Source of the DNA: Deltaproteobacteria bacterium HGW-Deltaproteobacteria-4
GTDB taxonomy: Bacteria; Desulfobacterota; Desulfuromonadia; Desulfuromonadales; UBA2197
NCBI GenBank assembly: GCA_002841765.1
Contig: PHAV01000003.1
Location: 62,001-126,000 of the forward strand
Direction of reading: 5' to 3'
Length of the DNA stretch: 64,000 nucleotides
Numbering within the stretch: the stretch's first letter is position 1; each line of letters opens with the position of its first letter. Positions 17,747 to 26,515 of this stretch are shown here, one piece after another. The notes under the pieces were generated by a model that saw nothing but the letters and a program-made list of their open reading frames with translations, was not told the DNA's origin and searched no databases. The position numbers and the translations under genes were made by a program.

Positions 17747-19138
17747 TTATCTTTTCGCAGCGGCCTTCTTGTCGGTCATGGGATCGCCGCCGAAGCCGAG
17801 CTCTTTCCACTTCATCCGGCTATTGTCGCCATGGCAGTCGAGGCACTTGAGGGCATCTTCCTTCGGCGAGACCATGTGGTTAAGCTTCCAGTACATTTCA
17901 GTCGGAGCAAAACCATATTCGCCGCTATAGGTAATCCCTTTTTCACGCATGACCGGGTTGGCGTCCATGCCGAGTCTGGCGGCCTTGTCCCAGTCGAAGG
18001 TGCTCCAGTAGCCGTCTGCACCGTAGACGCGGGCGGTAATGAAGACTTTGTTCTTTTTGTCGTAAATCTGTTTGCCGCGATGCACCTTGAACGGGGTGAT
18101 CTTGGCGCCTTTGTCCTTGATCGTCGAGGTCGGATAGGCGATTTTGGTCACCTTGGTCGGATCGATCTTCTCTCCGGTCAGATTGACGTCGCTGGCGCCG
18201 TCCTGGTACCAGGCGTATTCGGGGACGACCATCTTGGCGTAGGTGAAAGATCCTTTTTTCTTCAGATATGAGTGTTTGTCTTCCGGAAGATCCTGTCCGG
18301 CAGTCGACCAGTCCCAGGACATCTTGGTCGCAATGTTCTTGGCGAAGTAAGGGATGTGGCAGGTCTGGCAGGCCACAGAGGCAGCGTGCTGGTTCAGGCG
18401 TGACTCCTTGTGGGGAGCGGACTCGTGACACTTCTCGCAACCGAAGTGACTCTTTCCGCCGGGGGAGACACCAAGGGAGTTGCCGGGAACCTGATGATTG
18501 CTCGTCTCGTGACAGGTTTGGCAGACAAAGTCGTTTCCGTCGGAATCCATATGGACGTCGGTCTTTTTGTCCGGGTAGGACATAGATGAATCAAGGTCAC
18601 CGTGCTTGACGGCATCGCCGCCGCCGCCGAAGAAGTGGCAGACGCCGCAGTTATCGCGGACCGGTTTGCCGACGTTCTGGGCGACGCGGAGCAGATCGAC
18701 GTTTTTGGCGGGGAGGCCGCCGGTGCCGGCCGCCTTGGAGTAGGTGCCGGTGGTATCGTGGCAGACGAGACAGTCGATATTTGACTTGTCACTGAAGTCG
18801 TAAGTATTGATGTCGGTCATGCCGTAGCCGGTGTGACAGGTTGCGCAGAAGATCTCGCTACCGGCAATGGCGGTGCAGAAATTATTAATGGCGTTGGCCT
18901 TGCCGCGCTTGACCTTCTGGCCGTGGACAGTCTGATCGAGGGTCCAGTTCCAATGCGCGGTCTTCATGAAGTCCCCGGCCTGTTTGTCATGGCATTTGAT
19001 GCAGGCTTTGGTCACCTCTGGCCCGCTCTCCAGCGGGCCGGTGATGAACGCTGCGTGGTCGTTATCAGCCAGCGCCGAGGCAGCAGAAACGGCCAGTCCG
19101 AGGATGAGCACCGCTGCGGTCTTTTTCCAGTTTTTCAT
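17747..19138 (-). CDS. Octaheme c-type cytochrome, tetrathionate-reductase (OTR) family
   Basis: The protein has 463 residues and a signal peptide ending in ALA. Eight CxxCH sites lie at about 46, 98, 123, 164, 206, 234, 257 and 432; the long gap before the last is notable. The layout and length fit the octaheme tetrathionate reductase family known from Shewanella, which in vitro reduces tetrathionate, nitrite and hydroxylamine. In a metal reducer beside a porin it may instead be an electron-transfer cytochrome. ATG 19138 follows ACAGGAG. It is downstream of the porin gene but separated by a terminator at 19197-19223, so it may depend on readthrough or its own AT-rich promoter. Confidence 0.88.
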   Translation of the reverse strand: MKNWKKTAAVLILGLAVSAASALADNDHAAFITGPLESGPEVTKACIKCHDKQAGDFMKTAHWNWTLDQTVHGQKVKRGKANAINNFCTAIAGSEIFCATCHTGYGMTDINTYDFSDKSNIDCLVCHDTTGTYSKAAGTGGLPAKNVDLLRVAQNVGKPVRDNCGVCHFFGGGGDAVKHGDLDSSMSYPDKKTDVHMDSDGNDFVCQTCHETSNHQVPGNSLGVSPGGKSHFGCEKCHESAPHKESRLNQHAASVACQTCHIPYFAKNIATKMSWDWSTAGQDLPEDKHSYLKKKGSFTYAKMVVPEYAWYQDGASDVNLTGEKIDPTKVTKIAYPTSTIKDKGAKITPFKVHRGKQIYDKKNKVFITARVYGADGYWSTFDWDKAARLGMDANPVMREKGITYSGEYGFAPTEMYWKLNHMVSPKEDALKCLDCHGDNSRMKWKELGFGGDPMTDKKAAAKR

Positions 19139-19196
19139 AAATTGACTCCTGTCTTAAATACTGACTTATATATATATCTATATGTGTATGAGCGAA

Positions 19197-19223
19197 AAAT
19201 CGGGGGGAGGCTAACCTCCCCCC
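19197..19223 (-). terminator. Intrinsic terminator between porin and octaheme genes
   Basis: On the minus strand, 9-bp G/C arms (19215-19223 and 19202-19210) with a 4-base loop are followed by GATTTTT. It sits just past the porin stop and would set a lower level of octaheme mRNA relative to porin, or isolate the two units. Confidence 0.75.
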
Positions 19224-19236
19224 TGGGTTGAACCGA

Positions 19237-21072
19237 TTAGAACTTGACGGTCAGTGAAGCATAGCCGTCCCAAGCAGTATCGGCGACCGGCAGCATCGAA
19301 TAGGCGGTGCCGTCGAGAACATCCGAAACTTTTTGCGGAGCGCCGACCGGTGAGCCACTGTTAGTGTACTCGTAATCGTAGTAAAGGCCACCGACTTTGA
19401 TGAACATATTGGGGTTGATGTCGAAGATGTAGTAAGCCTCACCAACATGACCACGGGTGGCAAGTTTGCTGCCGAGCATGTCATCCTGGGCCTGGGTGAA
19501 GGGGGTCCAGTACTTGGAGCCGTAGTTGTATTCGAGGCCGAGTTTGCCGGCCGGAGCCGGGATCTGCACACCGGCATAGATGCCGTAGCCGTCGTGATTG
19601 TCGTCGTTCTCAGCACGGGCCGGCATCATGATGACCTCGCTGCCGTCGGCATTGAGCTGTGCTTCAAAGACTGCGTCAGTTCCCATGCCGCCGAACAGAC
19701 CCGCTTCGCCATTCGGACGCAGCTGGGTCCAGCCCAAGGAGCCGAAGTAGTTGAGGCCGTTATCCTCCTCGCGGGCCGCACCGATGCCGGCAAGCATGAT
19801 GTCGCCGATGACGCTGGAGGGCTGATAGCGGGTCACGAAGTTGAAGGTCGGGAATTTTTGCATGTCCTGATACATGGTTGGGGCAAAGATCGCCGCGAGC
19901 TGGGTCGGGAAAGCAAAGGTTCCTTTGAAGCCGTCAACGACATCCATGGCGGCAAAGGCGGTCAACTGCACAAAGTTGGTGCCATCGTTGATGACGTCAA
20001 CATTGAAGCCACCGAGATGGGTGTCTTTCGTAGTGATGTCGCCGTAGAGTTCACCGTTACCAACCTGTGATTCAAATCCCTGACCGTAGCAGAAGCGTAC
20101 GACCTGACCTTCGACGCCGGTATGCTCGCCGAGTTTGTAACCGGCAGTGATGCCGTCAAAGTTGAAGTTGACGAGATGGCCGGAGGGAGTGCCGCCGCGC
20201 ATTTCGTTTTCACGATACTGTCCCGGAGGGCCGTAGGTGGAGGGGCGGCGGCCGATGGAGAGATAGAGGTTGCTGCCGCCGATGTCCTTCCAGTCAAAGT
20301 AGGCGCGCTCGACGCGCAGGAAATCGCCGGTGGTGTTGCCGCCGTCGGTGCCGTCCATGGTGAAAGCATTCCAGGAATCGAAGACTTTGACCCCGGTCGA
20401 ATCGCCCCAGTTTTTGTACATGGCGAGGCGACCGGCAAAGTCAACATTGTCAGCGACATTGGCCTTCATGTTCAGGCGCAGGCGAGTGGTGTAGAGGATG
20501 TCGTTGTCGATGTCGCCGGTTTTGGGCGCAGTGTTCAAAAGCGGGAAGGGACCGACGCCCGGAACCTGGCCGAGGCCAAAATAGTTATTCATCTTCGTGA
20601 ATAGATCATAATACATTGCCTGGTTCTGGGTGTACAAGTTCGAAAACATCTTGTCCAGAGCCGACGGATTTTGTGTGTAATCGACAGCTACAGGGCCATT
20701 TGTCAGGGGATTTCCGTCGCCATCCGGATCATTCGGATTAAACGCGCCGAAAGTGCCGAGAGGATAAGAAGGTCCTGGGCCCATTGCCGCTCCGACCTTG
20801 TTAAAAAAGTCCGTATAGTCAACTTTGATCGCCGGATTCCAGGTTGAATCCTGATAATGCAGGGTATCGGCCTTGACGCGCAGATCGCCGGTGAACTGAA
20901 TGCGGTCAGTAGCGGTATGTTTCTCGGTGGCGTCGACGCGACTGGAGATTTCAGCCAGTTCTTTGGTGAGCTCGTCGAGTTTGAGCTGTAATTCGGCGGT
21001 GCCGGTTTCAGCGCAGAGCACGGCCGGGGCGAGGAAGAGGGCGGTGGCGCAGATGGCGACAAACTTTTTCAT
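19237..21072 (-). CDS. Large outer-membrane beta-barrel porin (DUF3373-like)
   Basis: The protein has 611 residues. ATG 21072 follows CAGGAG and gives a signal peptide ending in VLCA; a longer frame from 21117 has no such support. A coiled coil (about 22-55) precedes a large beta-barrel of alternating aromatic and polar residues, ending in a C-terminal Phe (SLTVKF), the usual outer-membrane assembly signal. In Geobacter, porins of this size sit in clusters with multiheme cytochromes and form trans-outer-membrane electron conduits. Here it lies between a monoheme and an octaheme cytochrome, which supports that role. It could also be a plain anion or phosphate-type porin. Confidence 0.85.
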   Translation of the reverse strand: MKKFVAICATALFLAPAVLCAETGTAELQLKLDELTKELAEISSRVDATEKHTATDRIQFTGDLRVKADTLHYQDSTWNPAIKVDYTDFFNKVGAAMGPGPSYPLGTFGAFNPNDPDGDGNPLTNGPVAVDYTQNPSALDKMFSNLYTQNQAMYYDLFTKMNNYFGLGQVPGVGPFPLLNTAPKTGDIDNDILYTTRLRLNMKANVADNVDFAGRLAMYKNWGDSTGVKVFDSWNAFTMDGTDGGNTTGDFLRVERAYFDWKDIGGSNLYLSIGRRPSTYGPPGQYRENEMRGGTPSGHLVNFNFDGITAGYKLGEHTGVEGQVVRFCYGQGFESQVGNGELYGDITTKDTHLGGFNVDVINDGTNFVQLTAFAAMDVVDGFKGTFAFPTQLAAIFAPTMYQDMQKFPTFNFVTRYQPSSVIGDIMLAGIGAAREEDNGLNYFGSLGWTQLRPNGEAGLFGGMGTDAVFEAQLNADGSEVIMMPARAENDDNHDGYGIYAGVQIPAPAGKLGLEYNYGSKYWTPFTQAQDDMLGSKLATRGHVGEAYYIFDINPNMFIKVGGLYYDYEYTNSGSPVGAPQKVSDVLDGTAYSMLPVADTAWDGYASLTVKF

Positions 21073-21107
21073 CGTTAAGTCTCCTGAATTAAAATAGAAA
21101 GAAAAGA

Positions 21108-21434
21108 TTAACCACAAGTCTGCGGCTGGTCAGAATCGGCCGCATGATCGTAGAGGTACTGCTGGATGTCTTTCATATCCGCGGGCGAGATATTCTTCAC
21201 GGCATCAGGGTTTTTGCTGTGGACGTCTTTATCGAAGAAACGATCCCACTGTGCCTGAGTCTTGGAGAGAGGAGAGATCTCGCCGCCGACAGCTCCGGTG
21301 GAGTGACACTCTTTACAGTTCTTTTTGTAAAGGGCTTTCCCTTTTTTGGGATTTCCCCCTGTGGCGGCAAAAGCGAGGCCGGTGGCAAGGACAGTTGCAA
21401 GGAGAAGGACGATGAAGGTACGGATGGTGGTCAT
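21108..21434 (-). CDS. Small monoheme cytochrome c
   Basis: The protein has 108 residues. ATG 21434 follows GAAAGGA, and the signal peptide ends in AFA; the longer frame from 21557 lacks a ribosome site. A single CKECH is at about 40-44, followed by a helical C-terminal half ending in the YLYDHAADSDQ region. It is a small periplasmic class I-type cytochrome. It begins 36 bp before the porin gene in the same transcript and probably shuttles electrons to the porin-based conduit. Confidence 0.88.
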   Translation of the reverse strand: MTTIRTFIVLLLATVLATGLAFAATGGNPKKGKALYKKNCKECHSTGAVGGEISPLSKTQAQWDRFFDKDVHSKNPDAVKNISPADMKDIQQYLYDHAADSDQPQTCG

Positions 21435-21743
21435 GATTTTTTCCTTTCGTAAAGAAACGTTGACTAGCACTCTTGTTAAAATATTACATAAAGTATGCCG
21501 AGTACAAGAACTTATTTTACGTTTTATATAACTATATGATTTCAAGAATGTATCCACAGTTTCAGGTGCATTTTAAAAATTCAGGATTTTTTCTTTGGTT
21601 GACTCAACGCTAAATGACGATACCTTACCGTCAATTGGCGGAGAAAGTCACTGCCGCAACTCAGTCAAGGTATGATCCGATGGTCTCTTGATGGAATTGC
21701 TCTGCTGATTCCTTCTGAAAAGTCCGCCGGTAAAAAAGTATTC
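21435..21743. promoter_or_regulatory. AT-rich intergenic region upstream of the cytochrome/porin genes
   Basis: These 309 bp lie between the rhodanese stop and the monoheme cytochrome start. The half next to the cytochrome is strongly AT-rich and probably holds its promoter, but I cannot fix -35 and -10 boxes. No ORF, riboswitch or clear terminator was found. Confidence 0.35.
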
Positions 21744-22700
21744 TCAGGGCTCACTTCCCGTTTTCATGGGATAAAGCGCTGGATCCGCATTCCCCCAGTC
21801 GACGATGGAACCGGTGTAGTTGGCTACGTTTTTATACCCCATCAACCGACAGAGAAAATAGAAGAAGCCACTCCGATGACCTATTGTACTGTAGGCTACC
21901 ATCTCTTTGTCCAGGGATATCCCTTGGTTTTCAAGGAGAATTTTTAACTCTTTGAAATTCAGTATCGTCTTGTCCGAATTGAAGCATTTACTATAAGGGA
22001 AGGAAATCGCACCAGGGATATGACCAAGTCGAGGGTCGGTGCTGTTAAGTTGCGTCCCTTGATACTCCTCATCCGTCCGCACATCGATGAGGATGAAACC
22101 ATCGTCCGGGGTGGGAAGGAAGTGGTCGGCAACATATTCCTTGGTTACGTATCTTACCCCAGGGTTGACCTCAGATGTGAACACGGTCGCCGGAAGCGTT
22201 GCCGGTTCTGTCTCCCAGACCATATCTTGTTCTTTCCATTGGTCCCAGCCGCCATTGAGAATTGTGACGTCGGTGCAACCCAAATATTCGAGCATCCAGA
22301 AGAGGCGCCCGGCAGAGCCTCGGGAGGCGCTGGTATTATCGTAGATAACAATTTTACTGGTACGACTGATCCCCATGTTGCCCAGGATCGTTGCGAGTTC
22401 CTCGGAGGGGAGAAGCATTCCGTCCTTTTCGAAGATGTTAGGTTTGGCGAGTATGGCGCCGGGGATGTGCCCGGCATCATATTCGGCGTCAGAACGCCGC
22501 GCATCGAGGAAGATAACCTGCGCCGTATCCACCTCTGCCGGAGAAACCAAAAGCTCCTTGTTGGGAAAAAGGGACAGATCGCCCGTTTGCGGTGGCATCG
22601 GTTTTGTCTCACCTCCGCTATTACTGCCACATCCGGCGAGAAGAGTTATCAGCAGGGTTGTGAGTAATAACGAGACCAGGCAGTTGCGAAAGTTTCTCAT
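21744..22700 (-). CDS. Rhodanese-like lipoprotein with catalytic Cys replaced by Ser
   Basis: The protein has 318 residues. ATG 22700 follows AAGGAGG by 7 bases; GTG 22703 is an alternative. The signal peptide ends in the lipobox LLAGC. Two rhodanese domains follow (about 50-165 and 180-315), with LDARRSDAEYDAGHIPGA and IDVRTDEEYQG as landmarks. The second domain's active loop reads AYSTIGHRSG, where active sulfurtransferases have Cys at the Ser position, so it is probably inactive as a persulfide carrier. From memory, a rhodanese-related lipoprotein heads one of the Geobacter ext conduit clusters (extH type), and the order here, lipoprotein, small cytochrome, porin, multiheme cytochrome, is similar. 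Confidence 0.87.
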   Translation of the reverse strand: MRNFRNCLVSLLLTTLLITLLAGCGSNSGGETKPMPPQTGDLSLFPNKELLVSPAEVDTAQVIFLDARRSDAEYDAGHIPGAILAKPNIFEKDGMLLPSEELATILGNMGISRTSKIVIYDNTSASRGSAGRLFWMLEYLGCTDVTILNGGWDQWKEQDMVWETEPATLPATVFTSEVNPGVRYVTKEYVADHFLPTPDDGFILIDVRTDEEYQGTQLNSTDPRLGHIPGAISFPYSKCFNSDKTILNFKELKILLENQGISLDKEMVAYSTIGHRSGFFYFLCRLMGYKNVANYTGSIVDWGNADPALYPMKTGSEP

Positions 22701-22762
22701 CACACATCCTCCTTTTGTTGTTAAAAAAGCTTGTCAGTCAATATTTAACACGCCAATTCAGC

Positions 22763-24967
22763 TCATTTTTCTTCACTGCGTGCGGTTTGCAAGGCAGTAC
22801 TCATGATGGCAACTTCCGGCTTGGCTGTTACTTCGAGGTAGTTGGAATAGTATCCGTAATACTCCAGATCCCGGGTCTGGACGGCATTGACGAGGATTCC
22901 CAGAATTTCTCCTTTCACCTCTTTCACCATGCGAATACTCTTCTTCACCATTGGATAGGTGGTGAGGCCGGCGCGGGCGACAACGATCATGCCATCGAAA
23001 AACCGGCACAAAACACGGGCATCCGCCACCGAGAGGATCGGTGGTGAATCACAGATAATGACGTCAAAGTCTTTTGCAAGATTGTCGAGCAGCGTTGCCA
23101 TGCGATTTGAGTTAAGGAGTTCATAGGGATTGGGTGGGATCGGTCCGGCCGGTATAATGACCAGATTTTCATGGCTCCCCTTGTTGAGGATCGATTTATC
23201 GCTACTGCCGGCGAGGTAGCTGCTTAATCCGACCTGATTGTGAAGTTTGAAGACTTTATGCAGTGTTGGCTTGCGCAGATCGGCGTCGATCAGCAGGACC
23301 CTGGAGCCGGCCTTGGCCATGGTCAGGGCCAGATTGGTGGCAGTGGTGGTCTTGCCCTCGCCGGCAATCGAACTGCTGATTAAAATGTGGCGGGGGGGAA
23401 TGTCCGCTGCAGACAACAACAGAGTTGTGCGTAAGGCGTTGTAGTTCTCGGTGAATTCCGAGCGGGGAGCCGTCCTGACGATCTCTTTCATGTTTCCGGC
23501 GACGCGGTTGAAGGTGATGCTGCCCAGGGCCGGAATTTTGAGGATGTCGGCGACGTCTTCTGCTGCCTTGATGCGGAGATCATGATGATCGAGGAAGAAA
23601 GCGACGGCAGCACCGCAACATAAGCCAAGGATCAGTCCGAGCAGAAGATTAAGCATGACCATGGGCCGCACCGGGCTCTGCGGGACTTTAGCGTTTTCGA
23701 CGATGCTGATATTGACCGGCTGCCTCTCGCCACTGACGCTTTGGTCTTTGATCTTGGTCAGCAGGGCATCATAAAGTTGCCGGTTGGTGTCGATCTCCCG
23801 CTTGAGGACACTGTACCCCACATATTTTTCGTTCAATCCCAGGGCCATGCTCTTGGTCTGATTGAGCTGGCCGCGGATACTGTTTTCGTTGTCCCGGGCC
23901 AGTTCGTACTGATTCCGGAGTTTCTGGATGATCCGATTGATCTCCTGCCGGCGTTTCTCCTTGAGGATATTCAGGTCGGCAACGGCCTTGAGCATCATCG
24001 GATGCTTGGTGCCGTATTTGCTGGAAAGCTCCATATTCAGCTGTTCGGCCTGGAGAATCTGGGCACGCAGAACTTCCAGCGCCCCTCCTTCCGAGACAGC
24101 CAGGACGTTTTCCGCGGCATTAAGGTCCCCGGCAACGGCACGGACTTTGTCATACAGGAGTTTGTGCTCCTTGGTTCTCGATTCGGCGCTGATCAACTCC
24201 CGGCCTAACTGCGCCAGAGCTTCCGGGACAATGCTCATGCGATCTTCCAAGCTCACGAGATTGTTGTCTTCCATGTAAGTTTGCAGTCTTTTTTCACTGT
24301 CCTGTAATTTTTTGAGTTCGGCATCAGCTTTTGGCGTCAACCAGTTGAGGCTTAGGTGGGTTGCGTCCATTTTCATCTCAAGGGATTTTTCGAGATAGGC
24401 CCGGACGAAGGAGTTGGCAATCAAGGCGGCAAACTCCGGGTTAGGTGAAGAATATGTGACTTCGGTAATGCGGCTCCCCTGTACCGGTCTGACCCGGATA
24501 TTTTGCAGGATCTGTCTGGCTACCTTGTCACTTGCGGTCCAGGCGTTGGGGTCAGCAGGTTCGCCATTGCCCTTCTCGACGACGGGGGAGGAGCGGGGAA
24601 ACCATCCCCGGATGCTTTGCAGTACGGAACTGAACCGCGACGGACCCTCCGGCATTTCCCTGTCGGCGATTCCGGTTTCAAGGCCGAGGATATCGACAAC
24701 GCGGCGGGCCACAGCATGGCTGCGGATCAACTGAAACTGGGTGCTGTAAAATTCCGGGTCCTGAGGCTGCACCCTGTTGCTGCCGGGCAGGTTATCGACT
24801 TCAACCCGTTCAATGATGACCTTGGCTGTTCCGTCATAAATAGGTGTAGACAGCATGGTCACCAGCAGAACCAGAGCAAAAATCCCGCCGCCGACGGCGG
24901 CAACGATCTGCCAGCGTTTGTGTAAGACCTTTAAATAGTCCTGCAAATTGCGATTACGGTCGTACAT
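22763..24967 (-). CDS. Wzc-type chain-length regulator / tyrosine autokinase
   Basis: The protein has 734 residues. ATG 24967 follows GAAGGGAG; the frame upstream to 25006 lacks a ribosome site. A Wzz domain with two membrane helices (about 20-42 and 430-450) and a long periplasmic coiled coil precede a cytoplasmic BY-kinase domain: Walker A SSIAGEGKTTT (about 530), A' LLIDADLRKP and B VIICDSPP. A tyrosine cluster (EYYGYYSNY) lies near the C-terminus. Such proteins control polymer length and gate export through cycles of tyrosine phosphorylation with the Wza channel. It is the last gene of the exopolysaccharide locus; no separate phosphatase was found. Confidence 0.93.
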   Translation of the reverse strand: MYDRNRNLQDYLKVLHKRWQIVAAVGGGIFALVLLVTMLSTPIYDGTAKVIIERVEVDNLPGSNRVQPQDPEFYSTQFQLIRSHAVARRVVDILGLETGIADREMPEGPSRFSSVLQSIRGWFPRSSPVVEKGNGEPADPNAWTASDKVARQILQNIRVRPVQGSRITEVTYSSPNPEFAALIANSFVRAYLEKSLEMKMDATHLSLNWLTPKADAELKKLQDSEKRLQTYMEDNNLVSLEDRMSIVPEALAQLGRELISAESRTKEHKLLYDKVRAVAGDLNAAENVLAVSEGGALEVLRAQILQAEQLNMELSSKYGTKHPMMLKAVADLNILKEKRRQEINRIIQKLRNQYELARDNENSIRGQLNQTKSMALGLNEKYVGYSVLKREIDTNRQLYDALLTKIKDQSVSGERQPVNISIVENAKVPQSPVRPMVMLNLLLGLILGLCCGAAVAFFLDHHDLRIKAAEDVADILKIPALGSITFNRVAGNMKEIVRTAPRSEFTENYNALRTTLLLSAADIPPRHILISSSIAGEGKTTTATNLALTMAKAGSRVLLIDADLRKPTLHKVFKLHNQVGLSSYLAGSSDKSILNKGSHENLVIIPAGPIPPNPYELLNSNRMATLLDNLAKDFDVIICDSPPILSVADARVLCRFFDGMIVVARAGLTTYPMVKKSIRMVKEVKGEILGILVNAVQTRDLEYYGYYSNYLEVTAKPEVAIMSTALQTARSEEK

Positions 24968-25039
24968 CACAACACTCCCTTCCTCACTGCGACCCTGCGT
25001 GATCAAGACGCAAGATCCCGCCTTTCATGTAACTCTTTT

Positions 25040-25849
25040 CTAAAAGAAGCTTTCAGGGACGACCATGACGTCCTCCGGCATCAACTTTTCGTGGAGAGGA
25101 ACTTTTTCAAGAATTTGTTCAACGCCATTGATTTTACGGATGATTTTGATCTTGCCTTGTGAGGCCAGGGCAGTGAAGCCGCCGGCCATAGTAATGGCCT
25201 TGATCACCGTAGTGTCGGGCTCGACGGGAAGTGCCGAGGGGCGATTGACCTGTCCGGTGACATAGATGACTGCCGCCTTGGGGATAGTGATCGAGTCTCC
25301 GTCCAGCAGTAGCAGATTGACGGTTTCGGAGCCGGACTGCAGCAGTTCGGCGATATTGACTTCAATATTCTTCTCCCCGGCGGTTCCGTTCGCCCCGTTA
25401 CGACGGATTGTCGCGTTGTGTCCGGCACCCCGGGTCAGACCGCCTGCTTTTGAAACCAGTTCCAGCAGTGTTGTCGGGCCGCTCAGTTCGTAAAGACCGG
25501 GGCGGACCACTTCACCGATGATGAAGACTTTCTTGCTGCGGAATTCCTGGACAAAGACCGATGCCTGCGGGTTGACGATATAATCGTCACCGAGTGCTGC
25601 CGCAATCGTCTGCGAAGCGCTGGAGGGGGTCAAGCCACCGACCTGAACCCGTCCGGCCAGCGGCAGGAGGATATATCCTTCGTTATCGACCCGGGCAACC
25701 GTCATCAGGTCAGGATGATCGTAGATCGATATTTTCAGGACATCACCCGGACCAATCTGGTAATCGCTCTCAGCGCTGCCGGCGAGAGCACTCCAGAATG
25801 TCAGGAAGAGAAGTGACACGATAATGACAATAAGACGATGAATGTTCAT
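25040..25849 (-). CDS. Wza-like polysaccharide export protein (Poly_export plus two SLBB)
   Basis: The 269-residue protein has a signal peptide and a polysaccharide-export domain (DYQIGPGDVLKISIYD), then a first SLBB domain beginning KKVFIIGEVVRPGLY and a second beginning IYVTGQVNRPSAL. There is no lipobox, unlike E. coli Wza, and the protein is shorter, so it may form only the periplasmic part of the channel with the outer-membrane barrel encoded upstream as partner. It is the complete copy of a tandem pair; the shorter copy lies 66 bp upstream. Confidence 0.92.
   Translation of the reverse strand: MNIHRLIVIIVSLLFLTFWSALAGSAESDYQIGPGDVLKISIYDHPDLMTVARVDNEGYILLPLAGRVQVGGLTPSSASQTIAAALGDDYIVNPQASVFVQEFRSKKVFIIGEVVRPGLYELSGPTTLLELVSKAGGLTRGAGHNATIRRNGANGTAGEKNIEVNIAELLQSGSETVNLLLLDGDSITIPKAAVIYVTGQVNRPSALPVEPDTTVIKAITMAGGFTALASQGKIKIIRKINGVEQILEKVPLHEKLMPEDVMVVPESFF
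25541..25849. repeat. Tandem-duplicated 309-bp block, copy 1
   Basis: This block encodes the first part of the complete Wza-like gene and aligns without gaps to 26156-26464 at well over 90 percent identity by eye. Most differences are single bases in codon third positions. Confidence 0.85.
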
Positions 25850-25915
25850 GGCTAACCTCTTCTTTCGTTAAATCTGTGACGCGCGCCCGGCAATCTTTCA
25901 CCCGTTACCCCTTGC

Positions 25916-26464
25916 TTAAAAAAAACTTTCGGGGATAACCATGACATCTCCCGGCATCAACTTTTCATGCAGTGACACCTTTTTAAAGACTTTCTCAACG
26001 CCATTGACTTTACGGATGATCTTGATATTTTTTTGCGCCGCCAGCGGGGTAAAGCCACCGGCCATGGTAATGGCCTTGATGACCGTAGTCTCAGGAGCGA
26101 CAGTGAAAGCTGAGGGCCGGTTGACCTGCCCGGTGACATAGACCACCCTGCTGTGGAACTCCTGAACAAAGACCGATGCCTGCGGGTTGACGATATAGTC
26201 GTCACCGAGTGCTGCCGCAATCGTCTGCGAAGCGCTGGAGGGGGTCAAGCCACCGACCTGAACCCGCCCGGCCAGCGGCAGGAGGATATATCCTTCGTTA
26301 TCGACCCGGGCGACCGTCATCAGGTCGGGATGATCGTAGATCGATATTTTCAGGACATCACCCGGACCAATCTGGTAATCGCTTTCAGCGCTGCCGGAGA
26401 CAGCACTCCAGAAAATCAGGAAGGTCAGCGAAACAATAATGACGATAGGACGATGACAATTCAT
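25916..26464 (-). CDS. Second Wza-like export protein lacking the first SLBB domain
   Basis: The 182-residue protein is a near-copy of the gene 66 bp downstream. It keeps the signal peptide, export domain and final SLBB domain (YVTGQVNRPSAF) but lacks exactly 261 bp (87 codons) covering the first SLBB. The join is in frame: VFVQEF runs straight into HSRVVYVTGQ. The 5' part is almost identical to the other copy while the last 75 codons have diverged. An AAGGT site precedes ATG 26464. It may add a shorter ring to the export channel or be a decaying duplicate. Confidence 0.88.
   Translation of the reverse strand: MNCHRPIVIIVSLTFLIFWSAVSGSAESDYQIGPGDVLKISIYDHPDLMTVARVDNEGYILLPLAGRVQVGGLTPSSASQTIAAALGDDYIVNPQASVFVQEFHSRVVYVTGQVNRPSAFTVAPETTVIKAITMAGGFTPLAAQKNIKIIRKVNGVEKVFKKVSLHEKLMPGDVMVIPESFF
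26156..26464. repeat. Tandem-duplicated 309-bp block, copy 2
   Basis: The partner of 25541-25849, in the short Wza-like gene and in the same orientation. A second collinear block (25916-26146 against 25040-25270) is visibly less similar, so the two parts have different histories or one has undergone gene conversion. Confidence 0.85.
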
Positions 26465-26515
26465 GACGGACCTTTTTTTTTCGTTTAGCTCTTGACGTCA
26501 CATCCGGAAACTATT

